Source: Pirellulales bacterium
GTDB lineage: Bacteria > Planctomycetota > Planctomycetia > Pirellulales > JAEUIK01
Assembly: GCA_019694455.1 (NCBI GenBank)
Contig: JAIBBY010000008.1
Coordinates: 1 to 64,000 of the forward strand
Direction: 5' to 3'
DNA length: 64,000 bases
Below are positions 44,762 through 53,392 of the stretch, one piece after another. The translations under genes and the position numbers were made by a program. Each line of letters opens with the position of its first letter. Position 1 is the stretch's first letter. The notes beneath the pieces were generated by a model. The model saw only the letters and a program-made list of their open reading frames with translations. It was not told the DNA's origin and did not search any database.

Positions 44762-46417
44762 ATGTCGGTACGCCGTTGTCTCACTGCCGCGATGATGGTC
44801 CTCTTGTTGGCCGCGCCGCTTTCCACGGCGATCGCCGGCCCTGTGGAAGACCTGGCCAGCAAAGAACCGGCCACCAGAGCGGCCGCTGCGCGCGCCTTAT
44901 GGCAGAAAGAAAAACTCACCGATCAAGAGGCGCATGCGCTCATCACGGCGCTTGACGACGAAGATCCACTAGTCAGCGCCTACGCAGCACATGCCTTGGA
45001 AGACGCGCCGCGCGTGTCGGAAAAATTAGTCGCCGAATTAGTCGAGAATCTGTCCGATTCCGATGGCCGCGTACGCACTGCCGCGGCGACAACTCTGCGC
45101 GCATTGGCGCCCGATCCCTCCGAGGCAATGGCCGCGTCGATGGGCGCGACCAGCGCGGTCGATCCCGACGCAATGGCGCCGCTGATCGAATTATTCGTGC
45201 GTGGAGGCAAGCGCTCCGTTCCATTGATGGTGGAAAAGCTCGCTGATCGTGATGTCCGCTATTGGGCGGCGATAGTGCTCGGCGAGCTCGGACCCGAAGC
45301 CAAGGACGCGGCGCCGGCGCTAGCTAAAGCGCTCGCCGATGAACGTCCTGAGGTCCGATTGCAAGTGCTGATCGCGCTCGGCCAAATTGGAGCCTCCGCC
45401 GAGTCCGCAGTGCCGGCCATCCTCAAGCAACTCCAAGCCAAAGAGATCGGAGTTCAATATGCCGCCGCTTTCGCGCTAGGCAACATCGCCTCTCCCAAGG
45501 CCACCGATGCGCTGCGCAAGTTGCAAAAGACGCCCGATGAGTTTCTTAAGATGCTGGCCTACTGGGGCTTGGCTCGAATTTACCCCAAAGACCCGGCCAC
45601 GGTACATCAGGCCGTCGAGACGCTGGTTCAGTCGCTCGGCTCTAAGGATGAGCGTTTGCGACAAGGCGCCGCCCGAGGATTGGCCGAATTGAAGGCCGAT
45701 CCTCAAATAGTCCTGCCCGCGCTGATCAAGCTGCTCAAAGATCCCAATCCTGCCGTACGCGGAAACGTCATCGATGCCATTGTTTCGCTTGGCCCACAAG
45801 TAACGCCCAAATTAGTCGACGCGCTCCAGCAATCCGAGTTGCGTCCGGTGGCGCTAGCAACGCTGATTCGCCTGGGGCCGGGCGCCAAGTCCGCGGCCCC
45901 AGCTTTGGTTGCCTTGATCCGCGGCGAAATCAAAAAGGGAGACAAGGCCGACCATGAACTGTTGACCGAAGCGCTCATCGCGCTGGCGGGCAGTGGCGGC
46001 CTCGACAAAACTTTCGAAGTCGAGGCCCAGCAGTTGCTCACGATGGACGACCCCACGTTGCAACGCGCAGCCATCTTCGCGCTCGGCAAGATTGGCCCCA
46101 CAGCCAAGGCGGCAATCCCGCGCTTGCGTGAACTGTTGAGCTCCACCGACCCTCGGGCTCGTTTGATCTCATTGTGGGCGCTGTTGCAAATCACCCCTGA
46201 CGACGCCGAAATCATCCAGGCGGCGGTTCCCGCGCTGACCGAGGCGCTCACCGACTCGCGCGAAGTCGTCCGTCGCGAGGCGGCGGCGGCACTGGGGCGG
46301 ATTGGTCCCAAAGCAGCAGCCAGCCTTCCCGCGCTCGAGCAGTTGCTGCACGATCGCGATTCGGCTGTTCGGCAAGCCGCCGAGCAAGCTATCGCAGCGA
46401 TCGGTCAAGGCGCGTAG
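44762..46417 (+). CDS. Secreted HEAT-repeat protein
   Basis: The product is 551 residues from ATG 44762, after an AAGGAATCC ribosome site. A signal peptide ends near AIAGP. The remainder is at least twelve HEAT/PBS-lyase-type repeats of about 30-40 residues with the consensus ARxAAAxALGxIG: for example TRAAAARALWQKEK, DREVVRREAAAALGRIGPKA and RQAAEQAIAAIGQ. Such solenoids bind other proteins. Repeat units are evenly distributed from residue 30 to the C-terminus. No enzyme domain is visible. It may act as a scaffold or regulator in the periplasm. Confidence 0.9.
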   Translation: MSVRRCLTAAMMVLLLAAPLSTAIAGPVEDLASKEPATRAAAARALWQKEKLTDQEAHALITALDDEDPLVSAYAAHALEDAPRVSEKLVAELVENLSDSDGRVRTAAATTLRALAPDPSEAMAASMGATSAVDPDAMAPLIELFVRGGKRSVPLMVEKLADRDVRYWAAIVLGELGPEAKDAAPALAKALADERPEVRLQVLIALGQIGASAESAVPAILKQLQAKEIGVQYAAAFALGNIASPKATDALRKLQKTPDEFLKMLAYWGLARIYPKDPATVHQAVETLVQSLGSKDERLRQGAARGLAELKADPQIVLPALIKLLKDPNPAVRGNVIDAIVSLGPQVTPKLVDALQQSELRPVALATLIRLGPGAKSAAPALVALIRGEIKKGDKADHELLTEALIALAGSGGLDKTFEVEAQQLLTMDDPTLQRAAIFALGKIGPTAKAAIPRLRELLSSTDPRARLISLWALLQITPDDAEIIQAAVPALTEALTDSREVVRREAAAALGRIGPKAAASLPALEQLLHDRDSAVRQAAEQAIAAIGQGA

Positions 46418-46492
46418 CAAATCGACCTGGGACTTGAACCGGCGCCTCGGGCAGCCAAGTCTCCGCAGGCGTGACCGTCGAATACTTATCGA

Positions 46493-47272
46493 CTAGCGGT
46501 CGCGAATCACTCTTCGCATTTGCTGCGAGCCGCAAAGTGGCTCGCTATTCGCGACCATTTGACGATCGCTGCTCGCTGCCGATATTGCGAACGACCGTCC
46601 CCCCAAGTCAACCCCGACGCCATCGAATATACGCTGCGGTAGGCACTGCAATAGGCTACAGGCGATTGCCTGATTCAGATCGGTGTTTCGAGTTTGCCTA
46701 GCGCAAAAACCGGAAAAATCTAAGCAAAGAAGAGTCAGCTCGATTCGCCGCTGCGCGTTCCCTTTCGATCCACCGCAAGCCGTTTGCCGCTGCCCTGCTT
46801 CAGCGGCGCAGATCGTGTTCATGTGCGATACAAGCGATTCGGTCGCCAGGCGCGTTCGATCAGCCAGCGCCCATAGCCATCGTTTCAAGTCGTCATCAAT
46901 TCCGTGCGCTCGCGCCAATAGTTCGAGCGCGCGATAGCGAACCTCCTCATGCGCGACAAGCACACTGCCCGCGATCGGCGCCGCCTCCGATGTGCCGCGC
47001 TTTCGATCACAGGCAGCGGCGAGCGCCATGGCCACTTGAGTCACTATGCCACTGACCAGCATCTCGGTCACGATATGTCGCGACGAAAACCAGCAAGCGC
47101 CTGATTCTTGCGTGAGCGCTTTCAAATCCCAACGCCAACGCTCCAATCGCGACTGTGAACTGGTCCAATATTGTGCTAATGCTTGGGTCGGCAACGCGTC
47201 AGCGCATTCCGCTATCGCCTGGCAATGCCACGACAAGAGCGAGGCCAATTGAACTTGTTGCGGCAACTGCAT
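46493..47272 (-). CDS. Planctomycete-type unknown protein with atypical C-terminal tail
   Basis: The product is 259 residues. Residues about 30-165 look like a conserved all-helical planctomycete family: a basic SRLERWRWDLKAL helix, VTEMLVSGIVTQVAMALAAA, a CDRKRGTSEAAPIAGSVLVAHEEVR-type turn (charged, then helix), and LKRWLWALADRTRLATESLV. From residue about 170 the composition changes to Cys/Ser/Gln/Arg-rich with little helix propensity, suggesting read-through after a lost stop or a frameshift. No signal peptide. It is the last gene of the sigma-factor unit. Function unknown. Confidence 0.6.
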   Translation of the reverse strand: MQLPQQVQLASLLSWHCQAIAECADALPTQALAQYWTSSQSRLERWRWDLKALTQESGACWFSSRHIVTEMLVSGIVTQVAMALAAACDRKRGTSEAAPIAGSVLVAHEEVRYRALELLARAHGIDDDLKRWLWALADRTRLATESLVSHMNTICAAEAGQRQTACGGSKGNAQRRIELTLLCLDFSGFCARQTRNTDLNQAIACSLLQCLPQRIFDGVGVDLGGRSFAISAASSDRQMVANSEPLCGSQQMRRVIRDR

Positions 47273-47513
47273 GCCACTCGACCCATAGTTGAACTGATTG
47301 CCGCACCAGCAAGTGCGTGCCCACGGAGTTCAAGGCGGGGCCTCGATAAACCAGAAACTCCGCGCTGAACAACGCTCGCAACAGGGCGTGAACAATGCCC
47401 AGGGGAAGCAACAACGGCGCCAAATTCCGCCGATGGCGGAACACCGCGAAACGCCGCTGCCCCGAAGTGATTTTGGGGCTGCCACACTGACCTGCGTGGC
47501 GAAAATGCGACAC
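47199..47513 (-). CDS. Possible small hydrophobic protein
   Basis: A frame of 104 residues from GTG 47513 (33 bases after the GT39-like gene stop) has high G/C at third codon positions for its first two thirds. It encodes RRNLAPLLLPLGIVHALLRA and WHAVAATSSIGLALVVALPG, giving one or two membrane-type helices. It overlaps the start of the following gene by 74 bases. If real, it would sit between the glycosyltransferase and the unknown protein. The evidence is compositional only. Confidence 0.35.
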   Translation of the reverse strand: MSHFRHAGQCGSPKITSGQRRFAVFRHRRNLAPLLLPLGIVHALLRALFSAEFLVYRGPALNSVGTHLLVRQSVQLWVEWHAVAATSSIGLALVVALPGDSGMR

Positions 47514-47545
47514 GCCCAGGCGAGACGCGACGCGGTGCGGCAACG

Positions 47546-48919
47546 CTATGCCGCGCGACGCGATGCCCGGATTGGCCGAATTATCAGCCCGCCATCGGCG
47601 CCGACGCGCCTTCGCCAATTGGCGAAAACCACTGCTAGCGGCGCGGCGGCGTACGCATAGGTCAGCATCTCCGCCGGCAGCCGAAATCGCGGCGCGGTAA
47701 TGGTCAGCGTATGGAAAATGAACACCGCGACAAAGACGCACATCAAGGGGCGCAATCGCTTGCGGTCCGACCCCAGGCAGATCCAGCCAACAATCGCCAG
47801 TGTCAACCAACCCACGGTAACCCCGCGATAGATCAGGTTGGCGGCCTTGGGGTTGGTCTCGTCAAACAGCAGAAAATATCGCGCCCGACGCCAACACAGC
47901 GCGGCGTAACGACTCGGGCTTAATGTCGACCATGCTCGCGCAGCCAGTCGACGAGATCGCTCGGGCTCGCTGAGCGCGGCCAACGTTTGATAGTCGGCTT
48001 GCGTCAGTAGCGAGTCATCGATGTAGATAGCTTCATGGCGGGCGTTCCAAAGCGCTTGATACCAAGATTTCAAAGTGCCCTCATGAGAACGACGTATCGC
48101 TTCGATGCCCTGCTTGGGCAGTTTGTCAGTTCCCCAACTGCGCGGATTATTGCCCTGCCAAAATGCGTACCCAAACGTGGATTTGACGAAAACCAACTCG
48201 CCATGCTCGTGATAATTGCGCCACAGCCATGGCGCAATCACAATCAAGGTTGTTGCGCCCAAGCACACCGCCCAGCGCAGCGTCCGCCACCACGTGTTGT
48301 TGCTTGACGCAGTATGCACATTAGGCGACACGGCGAGCCAGCCGACGATCGGCAGCGCGATCACATAGATCGGCTCAATCAATAGAAGCGCGCCAGTCGC
48401 TGCCCCCGCGCCGAGCGCCCGTTGGCCTGCAGAGCGATGACTCGCGGCAATGCGCAGCGCGGCGACCAACAGCAGCGTCGCCCAAACGGCGACCTGTATA
48501 TGTGTGACCGCGTAGATCTGTGCGGGATGCAGTGCCGCGATTCCGCCGGCGCAGACGGCAAGCGTTGTCCGCCCCGGCAAGAGCGCAAGAGTCAATTGCG
48601 CAAGCAGCACCGCGGTCGCGGCGCCTGCGAAACATTGCAATAGCTGAATGGCGAGCAGCGACAAAGTCGATTCAACGCCGAACAGCCAATAGCTGGCCGC
48701 TACCAGAACCGGATAGAGCGGCGCCTGCTGCGAAGTGGGACCGTCGGCGCCCAGAAACCGCACTGAGAAGCCCCGACCGGCGAGCAAGTTCTTGGCGATC
48801 TCGCCGTGCTCGTAGGCGAACGGCGCATGTTCAGCATCGTAAATCGCCGCCACCGCCGCCACGCGCACCATAAGCGCGATTGCAAATAACAGGATCCAAC
48901 CTTTGGCGAGCCAACTCAT
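47546..48919 (-). CDS. GT39/ArnT-like membrane glycosyltransferase (dolichyl-P-mannose type)
   Basis: The product is 457 residues. It starts with a membrane helix, then the GT-C signature DAEHAPFAYEHGEIAKNL (an acidic residue in the first loop) and SQQAPLYPVLVAASYW. Ten to twelve helices follow, including AHPAQIYAVTHIQV-like and IAPWLWRNYHEHG segments. The C-terminal periplasmic part is small (APRFRLPAEMLTYAYAAAPL). Such enzymes use a polyprenyl-phosphate sugar at the outer face of the membrane to glycosylate a protein or lipid. It is 56 bases downstream of the anti-sigma-like gene, so regulation by the neighbouring ECF sigma factor is plausible. Confidence 0.88.
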   Translation of the reverse strand: MSWLAKGWILLFAIALMVRVAAVAAIYDAEHAPFAYEHGEIAKNLLAGRGFSVRFLGADGPTSQQAPLYPVLVAASYWLFGVESTLSLLAIQLLQCFAGAATAVLLAQLTLALLPGRTTLAVCAGGIAALHPAQIYAVTHIQVAVWATLLLVAALRIAASHRSAGQRALGAGAATGALLLIEPIYVIALPIVGWLAVSPNVHTASSNNTWWRTLRWAVCLGATTLIVIAPWLWRNYHEHGELVFVKSTFGYAFWQGNNPRSWGTDKLPKQGIEAIRRSHEGTLKSWYQALWNARHEAIYIDDSLLTQADYQTLAALSEPERSRRLAARAWSTLSPSRYAALCWRRARYFLLFDETNPKAANLIYRGVTVGWLTLAIVGWICLGSDRKRLRPLMCVFVAVFIFHTLTITAPRFRLPAEMLTYAYAAAPLAVVFANWRRRVGADGGLIIRPIRASRRAA

Positions 48920-48975
48920 CGCGCCGAAGATTGTAGGCGGAGTCGGTCCGATCGGCCTAGACCGAATATCGCCCC

Positions 48976-49941
48976 CTAGTTGCCGGCTTGCTCAAAATCG
49001 ACCAGCGAAAAGCTGCCCGGAGCGATTACGGAATCATCCGGCGAGTGCCCCGGCGCCACCAATCCATCCGAATTCTCGAAGATGTCGTCCGGATGCGCCG
49101 CAGGCAGACAGCGGCAAGTCTTCAAGAACTCCACGTGTCCGTCTTCGAACAGCACGTTCTGTCCGCTGCCGCCGTGGTTGCCGCTTTGATGATCGTCCCG
49201 ACCGATGCTGGGGGCGTCGGAGACGAGCGCGAAATAGGGTCGCGAGGCATGTCGCACCGGATGGTATTGATTTTGGTCATCCAAGTATCCGAGCGCGCCG
49301 CGGTAATCACCGCCCATGGCGTTATGGAAACGTTGTAGCTGCTTGCCCACGGCGCGCTCGATCTGCGCTAGCGTCGGCACATCCAATGGCTTGCCAGAAT
49401 TGTGGGGCGACTCCGGGCAGCGTAGCACTCGGGTGTCGGGCATCAAGCCCGCTGCCACCATTTGAGGAGCAAACGCCGCGGAGCTGGCTAGATTGCCGGT
49501 GGGCGACGGAGAGGGCGCATAGCCGTTGTGGTACAAACTGTATTGCTGCAGCCCCCAGCCGATCTGCCGCAGGTTGTTTCCGCACTGCGCGATCCGCGCC
49601 ACCATGCGGCTATGGCTCACTGCGGGAAAGAACAGAAACGACGCGGCAATCAGGATGCTGGCGGCGACGGCAAAGTCCTGAAGTGACCAGCGAGTTGTGC
49701 GACCACCAAATTCGCGAATCGGAATCGCCACCTTGCGTCGTGAGACATAGTCGACTGTTCTGGCGGCCAATCCTTCTGGCGGAGCGAAATGTTGTTGATC
49801 CCAAGACAATGGCTCCGCCGCCACTCGAAGTTCGTCGAGTGCTCGCTTCAGATCGGATGAGCCACGCAATTCCGCTTCCACCGCGTCGTGTTCATCAGGA
49901 TCTAGCGCCCCAACAAGAAAGCCGAGCAGCTGCTCACGCAT
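48976..49941 (-). CDS. Anti-sigma-factor-like N-terminus fused to DUF1559-like H-x-DG domain
   Basis: The product is 321 residues. The first 90 are short acidic helices typical of cytosolic anti-sigma domains (MREQLLGFLVGALDPDEHDAV), then one membrane helix near residues 95-112 (VAASILIAASFLFFPAV). The outside part contains HSRMVARIAQCGNNLRQIGW, a pseudopilin/DUF1559-like helix, and ends with HGGSGQNVLFEDGHVEFL, an H-x10-DG relative of the planctomycete H-x9-DG motif. It starts three bases after the sigma-factor stop codon. It is probably a membrane-bound anti-sigma factor whose outer domain senses the envelope or pilus-like filaments. This function is inference. Confidence 0.82.
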   Translation of the reverse strand: MREQLLGFLVGALDPDEHDAVEAELRGSSDLKRALDELRVAAEPLSWDQQHFAPPEGLAARTVDYVSRRKVAIPIREFGGRTTRWSLQDFAVAASILIAASFLFFPAVSHSRMVARIAQCGNNLRQIGWGLQQYSLYHNGYAPSPSPTGNLASSAAFAPQMVAAGLMPDTRVLRCPESPHNSGKPLDVPTLAQIERAVGKQLQRFHNAMGGDYRGALGYLDDQNQYHPVRHASRPYFALVSDAPSIGRDDHQSGNHGGSGQNVLFEDGHVEFLKTCRCLPAAHPDDIFENSDGLVAPGHSPDDSVIAPGSFSLVDFEQAGN

Positions 49942-49944
49942 GGC

Positions 49945-50598
49945 TCACTCCGCTCCAGACAAATTGGCACGGTTCCAGGCCTCGTTGAGCTTCATCACCG
50001 CGGTATGCAGCCGACTCTTGACCGTGCCAACGGGCACGTTCAGTATGTCGGCCGCCTCGCGGTATTTCAGGCCTTGGTAGTAGATCAAATTCACCGCCGA
50101 TCGCAGTTGTTCCGGCAACGACTCGACCGTCTTCCGTACCCAGCGACCGCGTTCGTTGGCTTCCAGTTCGTCCTGCGGTCCATCCTCGCGCGACTGCAGC
50201 AGATCCGCTAATGCGCCCGCGCTCTGCTCGTTGTCGCTCGTGCCACGACGATCCAGGCTCACAAGCTTGTGACGCCGCGTGCGGCGTTGCGCGTCGATGG
50301 CCTGGTGCGTGGCAATGGTATATAGCCATGGTCGGAACTTTCGATCGGGCTCGAAGTGATCCGATTTCAAATGCACTTGCAGAAACGTCGCTTGAAACGC
50401 GTCTTCCGCCATCCCCTCGTCGCCAAGGTAGCGGCGCAAGTAGCTGTATAGCTCGCGCTCATAGCGATGCACCAACTCTTCGAACGCTCCGCGCTCCTCA
50501 GTTTGCCGGTAGTGAACCAGCAACTCCTCATCCGTCCACTGCGAGTAGACGCGAGCTGTCGAGTCGGTCGTCTTATTGCGAGTTGTTGTCTTGATCAT
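49945..50598 (-). CDS. ECF-type RNA polymerase sigma factor
   Basis: The product is 217 residues from ATG 50598; GTG 50616 is a slightly longer alternative. Region 2 is AFEELVHRYERELYSYLRRY followed by DAFQATFLQVH and FRPWLYTIATHQAIDAQRR. Region 4 is LPEQLRSAVNLIYYQGLKYR followed by the helix-turn-helix EAADILNVPVGTVKSRLH. A 50-residue acidic linker separates them. It directs RNA polymerase to a specific set of promoters and should be held by the membrane anti-sigma-like protein encoded three bases downstream. It belongs to the planctomycete-expanded ECF group. Confidence 0.95.
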   Translation of the reverse strand: MIKTTTRNKTTDSTARVYSQWTDEELLVHYRQTEERGAFEELVHRYERELYSYLRRYLGDEGMAEDAFQATFLQVHLKSDHFEPDRKFRPWLYTIATHQAIDAQRRTRRHKLVSLDRRGTSDNEQSAGALADLLQSREDGPQDELEANERGRWVRKTVESLPEQLRSAVNLIYYQGLKYREAADILNVPVGTVKSRLHTAVMKLNEAWNRANLSGAE

Positions 50599-50807
50599 TC
50601 TTAGTACGTAACGCACCCCGGATTTGGTTCGCGCGAATCGGCCGGAACCAATTGGTCCGGCAGTTCCGAATCCCTGCTTTAGACAGCCAATCTCATACTG
50701 AGATGGTTACAACGTTCCGCCTGCGCACAAAACCTAGCGGATTATCTGCCGATTTGACAGTCAATTACCGCTCCCTTTAGACTTTCGCACTTGATGTCGC
50801 AATTCCC

Positions 50808-52433
50808 ATGCCCCTACTTTGGTGGCAGTTGTTGAAGTCATCTTCCTGGGTCACCGCTGGCGATGTTAACGCCTTTTTTGGCTTGGCGTTAGATAATATC
50901 GCCAATCTTGTCCTAATCGTCGGGCTGCTGACCAGCGCTTTCGGTTTCCCTGCAAACTTTGCCGTCGAATACATGCTTCCCGGTACCGCATTGGGAGTGT
51001 TGGTTGGCGATGCATGGTTTACCTGGATGGCGCTTCGACTCGCCCGGCGAACGGGACGCCCAGTGACCGCTATGCCGCTGGGGCTCGATACCCCCAGCAC
51101 CATCGGCATGGTGTTCTTCGTACTCGGTCCCGCGTTCTTGGCCGCACGCGGCCAAGGCCTTGGCGAGCACGAATCCGCCCAATTTGCCTGGCGCATCGGC
51201 ATGGCGGCCATTGTGGTGAGCGGATTGTTCAAACTGGTTTGCTCGTTGGCGTCCGGCTGGGCGCGCCGGATCATTCCCCGGGCCGGGCTTTTGGGGTCGC
51301 TTACGGCAATCGCGCTGGTGCTCATCAGCTTCCTGCCTCTTCTGGATGTGATGCAATCTCCGATCGTGGGAATCCTTTCGCTGGCCATCATCCTTGGTTC
51401 GCTCACCGCTCGCTTGCCGCTGCCATTCGGAGTCCCCGGCGCCGTCGTCGCCGTGACCGTTTCGGTGATCGTGTTCTATGCCATGATTGGCCTGAACCTG
51501 ATCGAACGTCCGCCATCCGAAATTACCGGTCAGTTGGCGCTCAACTGGCCTAGGCCAAATCTTGAGTGGCTGGCGGGGCTCCGCGCGTCACTTCCGTATC
51601 TGCCAATCGTGCTGCCGTTCGCTTTGGCCACGGTGGTCGGCGGCATTGACTGCGCCGAAAGCGCCTCCGCCGCGGGCGACGAGTACGACACTCGCGAGGT
51701 GATCGCTGCCGAGGCCGTGGCCACGCTCGTCGCTGGAGTCTGCGGCGGCGTAATTCAAACCACCCCCTACATCGGCCACCCCGCTTACAAGGCCATGGGC
51801 GGCCGCGCCGCGTACACCCTTGCCACCGCGATTTTCATCGGTGGCGCCGGCATGTTGGGCTATTTTTCATTCATCTACGAGTACATTCCACGAGCCGCGA
51901 TCTTCCCCGTCCTGATCTTTGTCGGACTGGAAATCACCGCGCAAAGTTTTCACGCCACGCCGGTGCGCCACTACCCCGCTGTCGCGCTGTCGTGTGTCCC
52001 CGCGCTCGCTTATCTCGTCACGATCTTCTTAGGCAGCGTGCTGCCGCACGCTAATTTGGCGAGGCTATCCCCTTCCACATTGGAGCAGTTGGCGACGCTG
52101 CGCGTGCTGGGAAGCGGATTTATCCTCACTAGCCTGATTTGGGCCTCAATGCTCGCCGCGCTCATCGATCGAAAATTACGTTTCGCCGCGATTGGCTGCG
52201 CGATGGCCGGCGTGTGCAGTCTATTCGGCGTCATCCATTCGCCGCTCGATGGCGGTCGAATGTTCTTGCCCTGGGCAATGCCCACCGACGCCCGCGGCTC
52301 GACTCACTGGATGCCGGTGCAATTGGCCGTCGCCTATTTGCTGGCGGGAATAGTGTTTCTGCTCTGGAGCGCATATTTCCCTGCGCATCCGTCAGAAATA
52401 ATAGCCGCCAACCCGAACTGCGAGCATCCGTGA
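50808..52433 (+). CDS. NCS2-type (xanthine/uracil permease-like) membrane transporter
   Basis: The product is 541 residues with about 14 helices. The first helices have FFGLALDNIANLVLIVGLL, and PAMPLGLDTPSTIG-like and GGIDCAESASAAGDEYDTRE segments correspond to the substrate-binding helices 3 and 8 of the NCS2/SulP fold. GGVIQTTPYIGHPAYKAMGGR is a further conserved stretch. The fold suggests proton-coupled nucleobase or anion uptake. Sequence differs from classical UraA, so the substrate is uncertain. It is divergent from the sigma-factor gene. Confidence 0.83.
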   Translation: MPLLWWQLLKSSSWVTAGDVNAFFGLALDNIANLVLIVGLLTSAFGFPANFAVEYMLPGTALGVLVGDAWFTWMALRLARRTGRPVTAMPLGLDTPSTIGMVFFVLGPAFLAARGQGLGEHESAQFAWRIGMAAIVVSGLFKLVCSLASGWARRIIPRAGLLGSLTAIALVLISFLPLLDVMQSPIVGILSLAIILGSLTARLPLPFGVPGAVVAVTVSVIVFYAMIGLNLIERPPSEITGQLALNWPRPNLEWLAGLRASLPYLPIVLPFALATVVGGIDCAESASAAGDEYDTREVIAAEAVATLVAGVCGGVIQTTPYIGHPAYKAMGGRAAYTLATAIFIGGAGMLGYFSFIYEYIPRAAIFPVLIFVGLEITAQSFHATPVRHYPAVALSCVPALAYLVTIFLGSVLPHANLARLSPSTLEQLATLRVLGSGFILTSLIWASMLAALIDRKLRFAAIGCAMAGVCSLFGVIHSPLDGGRMFLPWAMPTDARGSTHWMPVQLAVAYLLAGIVFLLWSAYFPAHPSEIIAANPNCEHP

Positions 52434-52498
52434 GGCTCCACTCCTTGCTTGACGTGGCGGCGCCGGAACTGGCTGCCGCTCATCGAGTTGAAAAAAAA

Positions 52499-52573
52499 TG
52501 ACCCCGACGGGATTCGAACCCGTGTTGCAGGCGTGAAAGGCCTGTGTCCTAGACCAGGCTAGACGACGGGGCC
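52499..52573 (-). tRNA. tRNA-Glu (anticodon TTC)
   Basis: A complete cloverleaf is on the minus strand: acceptor GGCCCCG/CGGGGTC (one G-U), D-arm GTCTAG...AGGAC, anticodon stem CAGGC/GCCTG with loop CTTTCAC (anticodon TTC), and T-arm GGGTTCGAATCCC. The discriminator base is A and no CCA is encoded. It is directly followed by a T8 run (complement of 52491-52498), a natural terminator. The length is 75 bases. Confidence 0.97.
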
Positions 52574-52591
52574 GGAAGAAACGAGCAGCGC

Positions 52592-52621
52592 TGTATACCC
52601 GATCTAGCGCTGGTTCGGCAA
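52592..52621 (-). promoter_or_regulatory. Likely promoter of tRNA-Glu
   Basis: On the minus strand TTGCCG (52616-52621) and TATACA (52592-52597) are 18 bases apart and lie 18 bases before the tRNA 5' end. Confidence 0.42.
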
Positions 52622-52740
52622 GGGTTCTGCGGGGAGATTAGGCGCAAAACAGTTGCTGCGAACACAATTGCTGCGAAATCAGTCGCATGCGCTAAGAGAG
52701 AAGCAAGGCCCTACAGAGCACGCGCTCGCGAAGGTCCGCA

Positions 52741-52950
52741 CTAGCCAGCGGATTCCGTTTCGCCATTGGGACGAGCCGATTCGCCGCCGTTGCGCTTGAT
52801 GGCCTCGTAGACCTCTTGCCGATGCACCGGAACTTCCTTGGGCGCCTCGACCCCGAGTCGAACTTTGTCGCCCCGGATCTCGACGACGACGATCGTAATG
52901 TCATTGTTGATGACAATACTTTCGTTCTTCTTACGAGACAGGACCAGCAT
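52741..52950 (-). CDS. csrA: Carbon storage regulator CsrA
   Basis: The product is 69 residues starting MLVLSRKKNESIVINND, the invariant CsrA N-terminus, followed by ITIVVVEIRGDKVRLGVEAP and VPVHRQEVYEAI. ATG at 52950 follows AAGGAAT; the longer in-frame extension upstream is not conserved. CsrA dimers bind GGA-containing hairpins in mRNA leaders and repress or stabilise translation. In this group it may regulate carbon flux or motility. The gene is alone on the minus strand, between tRNA-Glu and the divergent nuoI. Confidence 0.95.
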   Translation of the reverse strand: MLVLSRKKNESIVINNDITIVVVEIRGDKVRLGVEAPKEVPVHRQEVYEAIKRNGGESARPNGETESAG

Positions 52951-53392
52951 GGGCCATTCCTTCGCGGTCGATCTCGAGCTTCCCTCGTGGAGCACTCGGG
53001 GAGCGACGGGTCGCTTTCGTTGCTAGCGTCGCCGCAGAGCACCATCAGCCACGGGCTGGTGGTTGACAAAAGTCTCTGCAAGCATTGATATTCCTCACCA
53101 TTCACTGTACGCCCCGCTAGGGGCCAGTCAAGCGAAGGCAAGTGGATTGGTCAGATTTTCATGCTTTCTTGGCACGGATTACGCATAGTCGCCGACCGTC
53201 AATCCAATCTGTTCGGAAGTCACCGCAATCGTTTGTCTACCTTAAACTTGCGCTATATCCGGCATCCCATTGCAGAGGCCACGCCCAGGCATATAATCCA
53301 ACAAGGCACGTAGCCTCTCGTCTGACTCGGCCGGTGATCGTATGGTTTCCGGCTGATTGTCGCTGTCGCTCATTGCCAGCCAGAAAGCTGTT
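52951..53392. other. 442-base divergent region between csrA and nuoI
   Basis: No gene is convincing here. The region contains the nuoI promoter candidate described separately and about 300 bases upstream of csrA with no clear -35/-10 pair. Confidence 0.5.
53270..53297 (+). promoter_or_regulatory. Promoter candidate of the nuoI-led cluster
   Basis: TATAAT (53292-53297) is perfect; TTGCAG (53270-53275) is a weak -35 with a 16-base spacer. The predicted start at about 53304 leaves a leader of about 90 bases before nuoI. Confidence 0.5.

Noticed and set aside
52692-53141. 150-codon minus-strand frame overlapping csrA
   Set aside because: Ser/Arg-rich alternate frame of csrA and its upstream region; csrA is certain.
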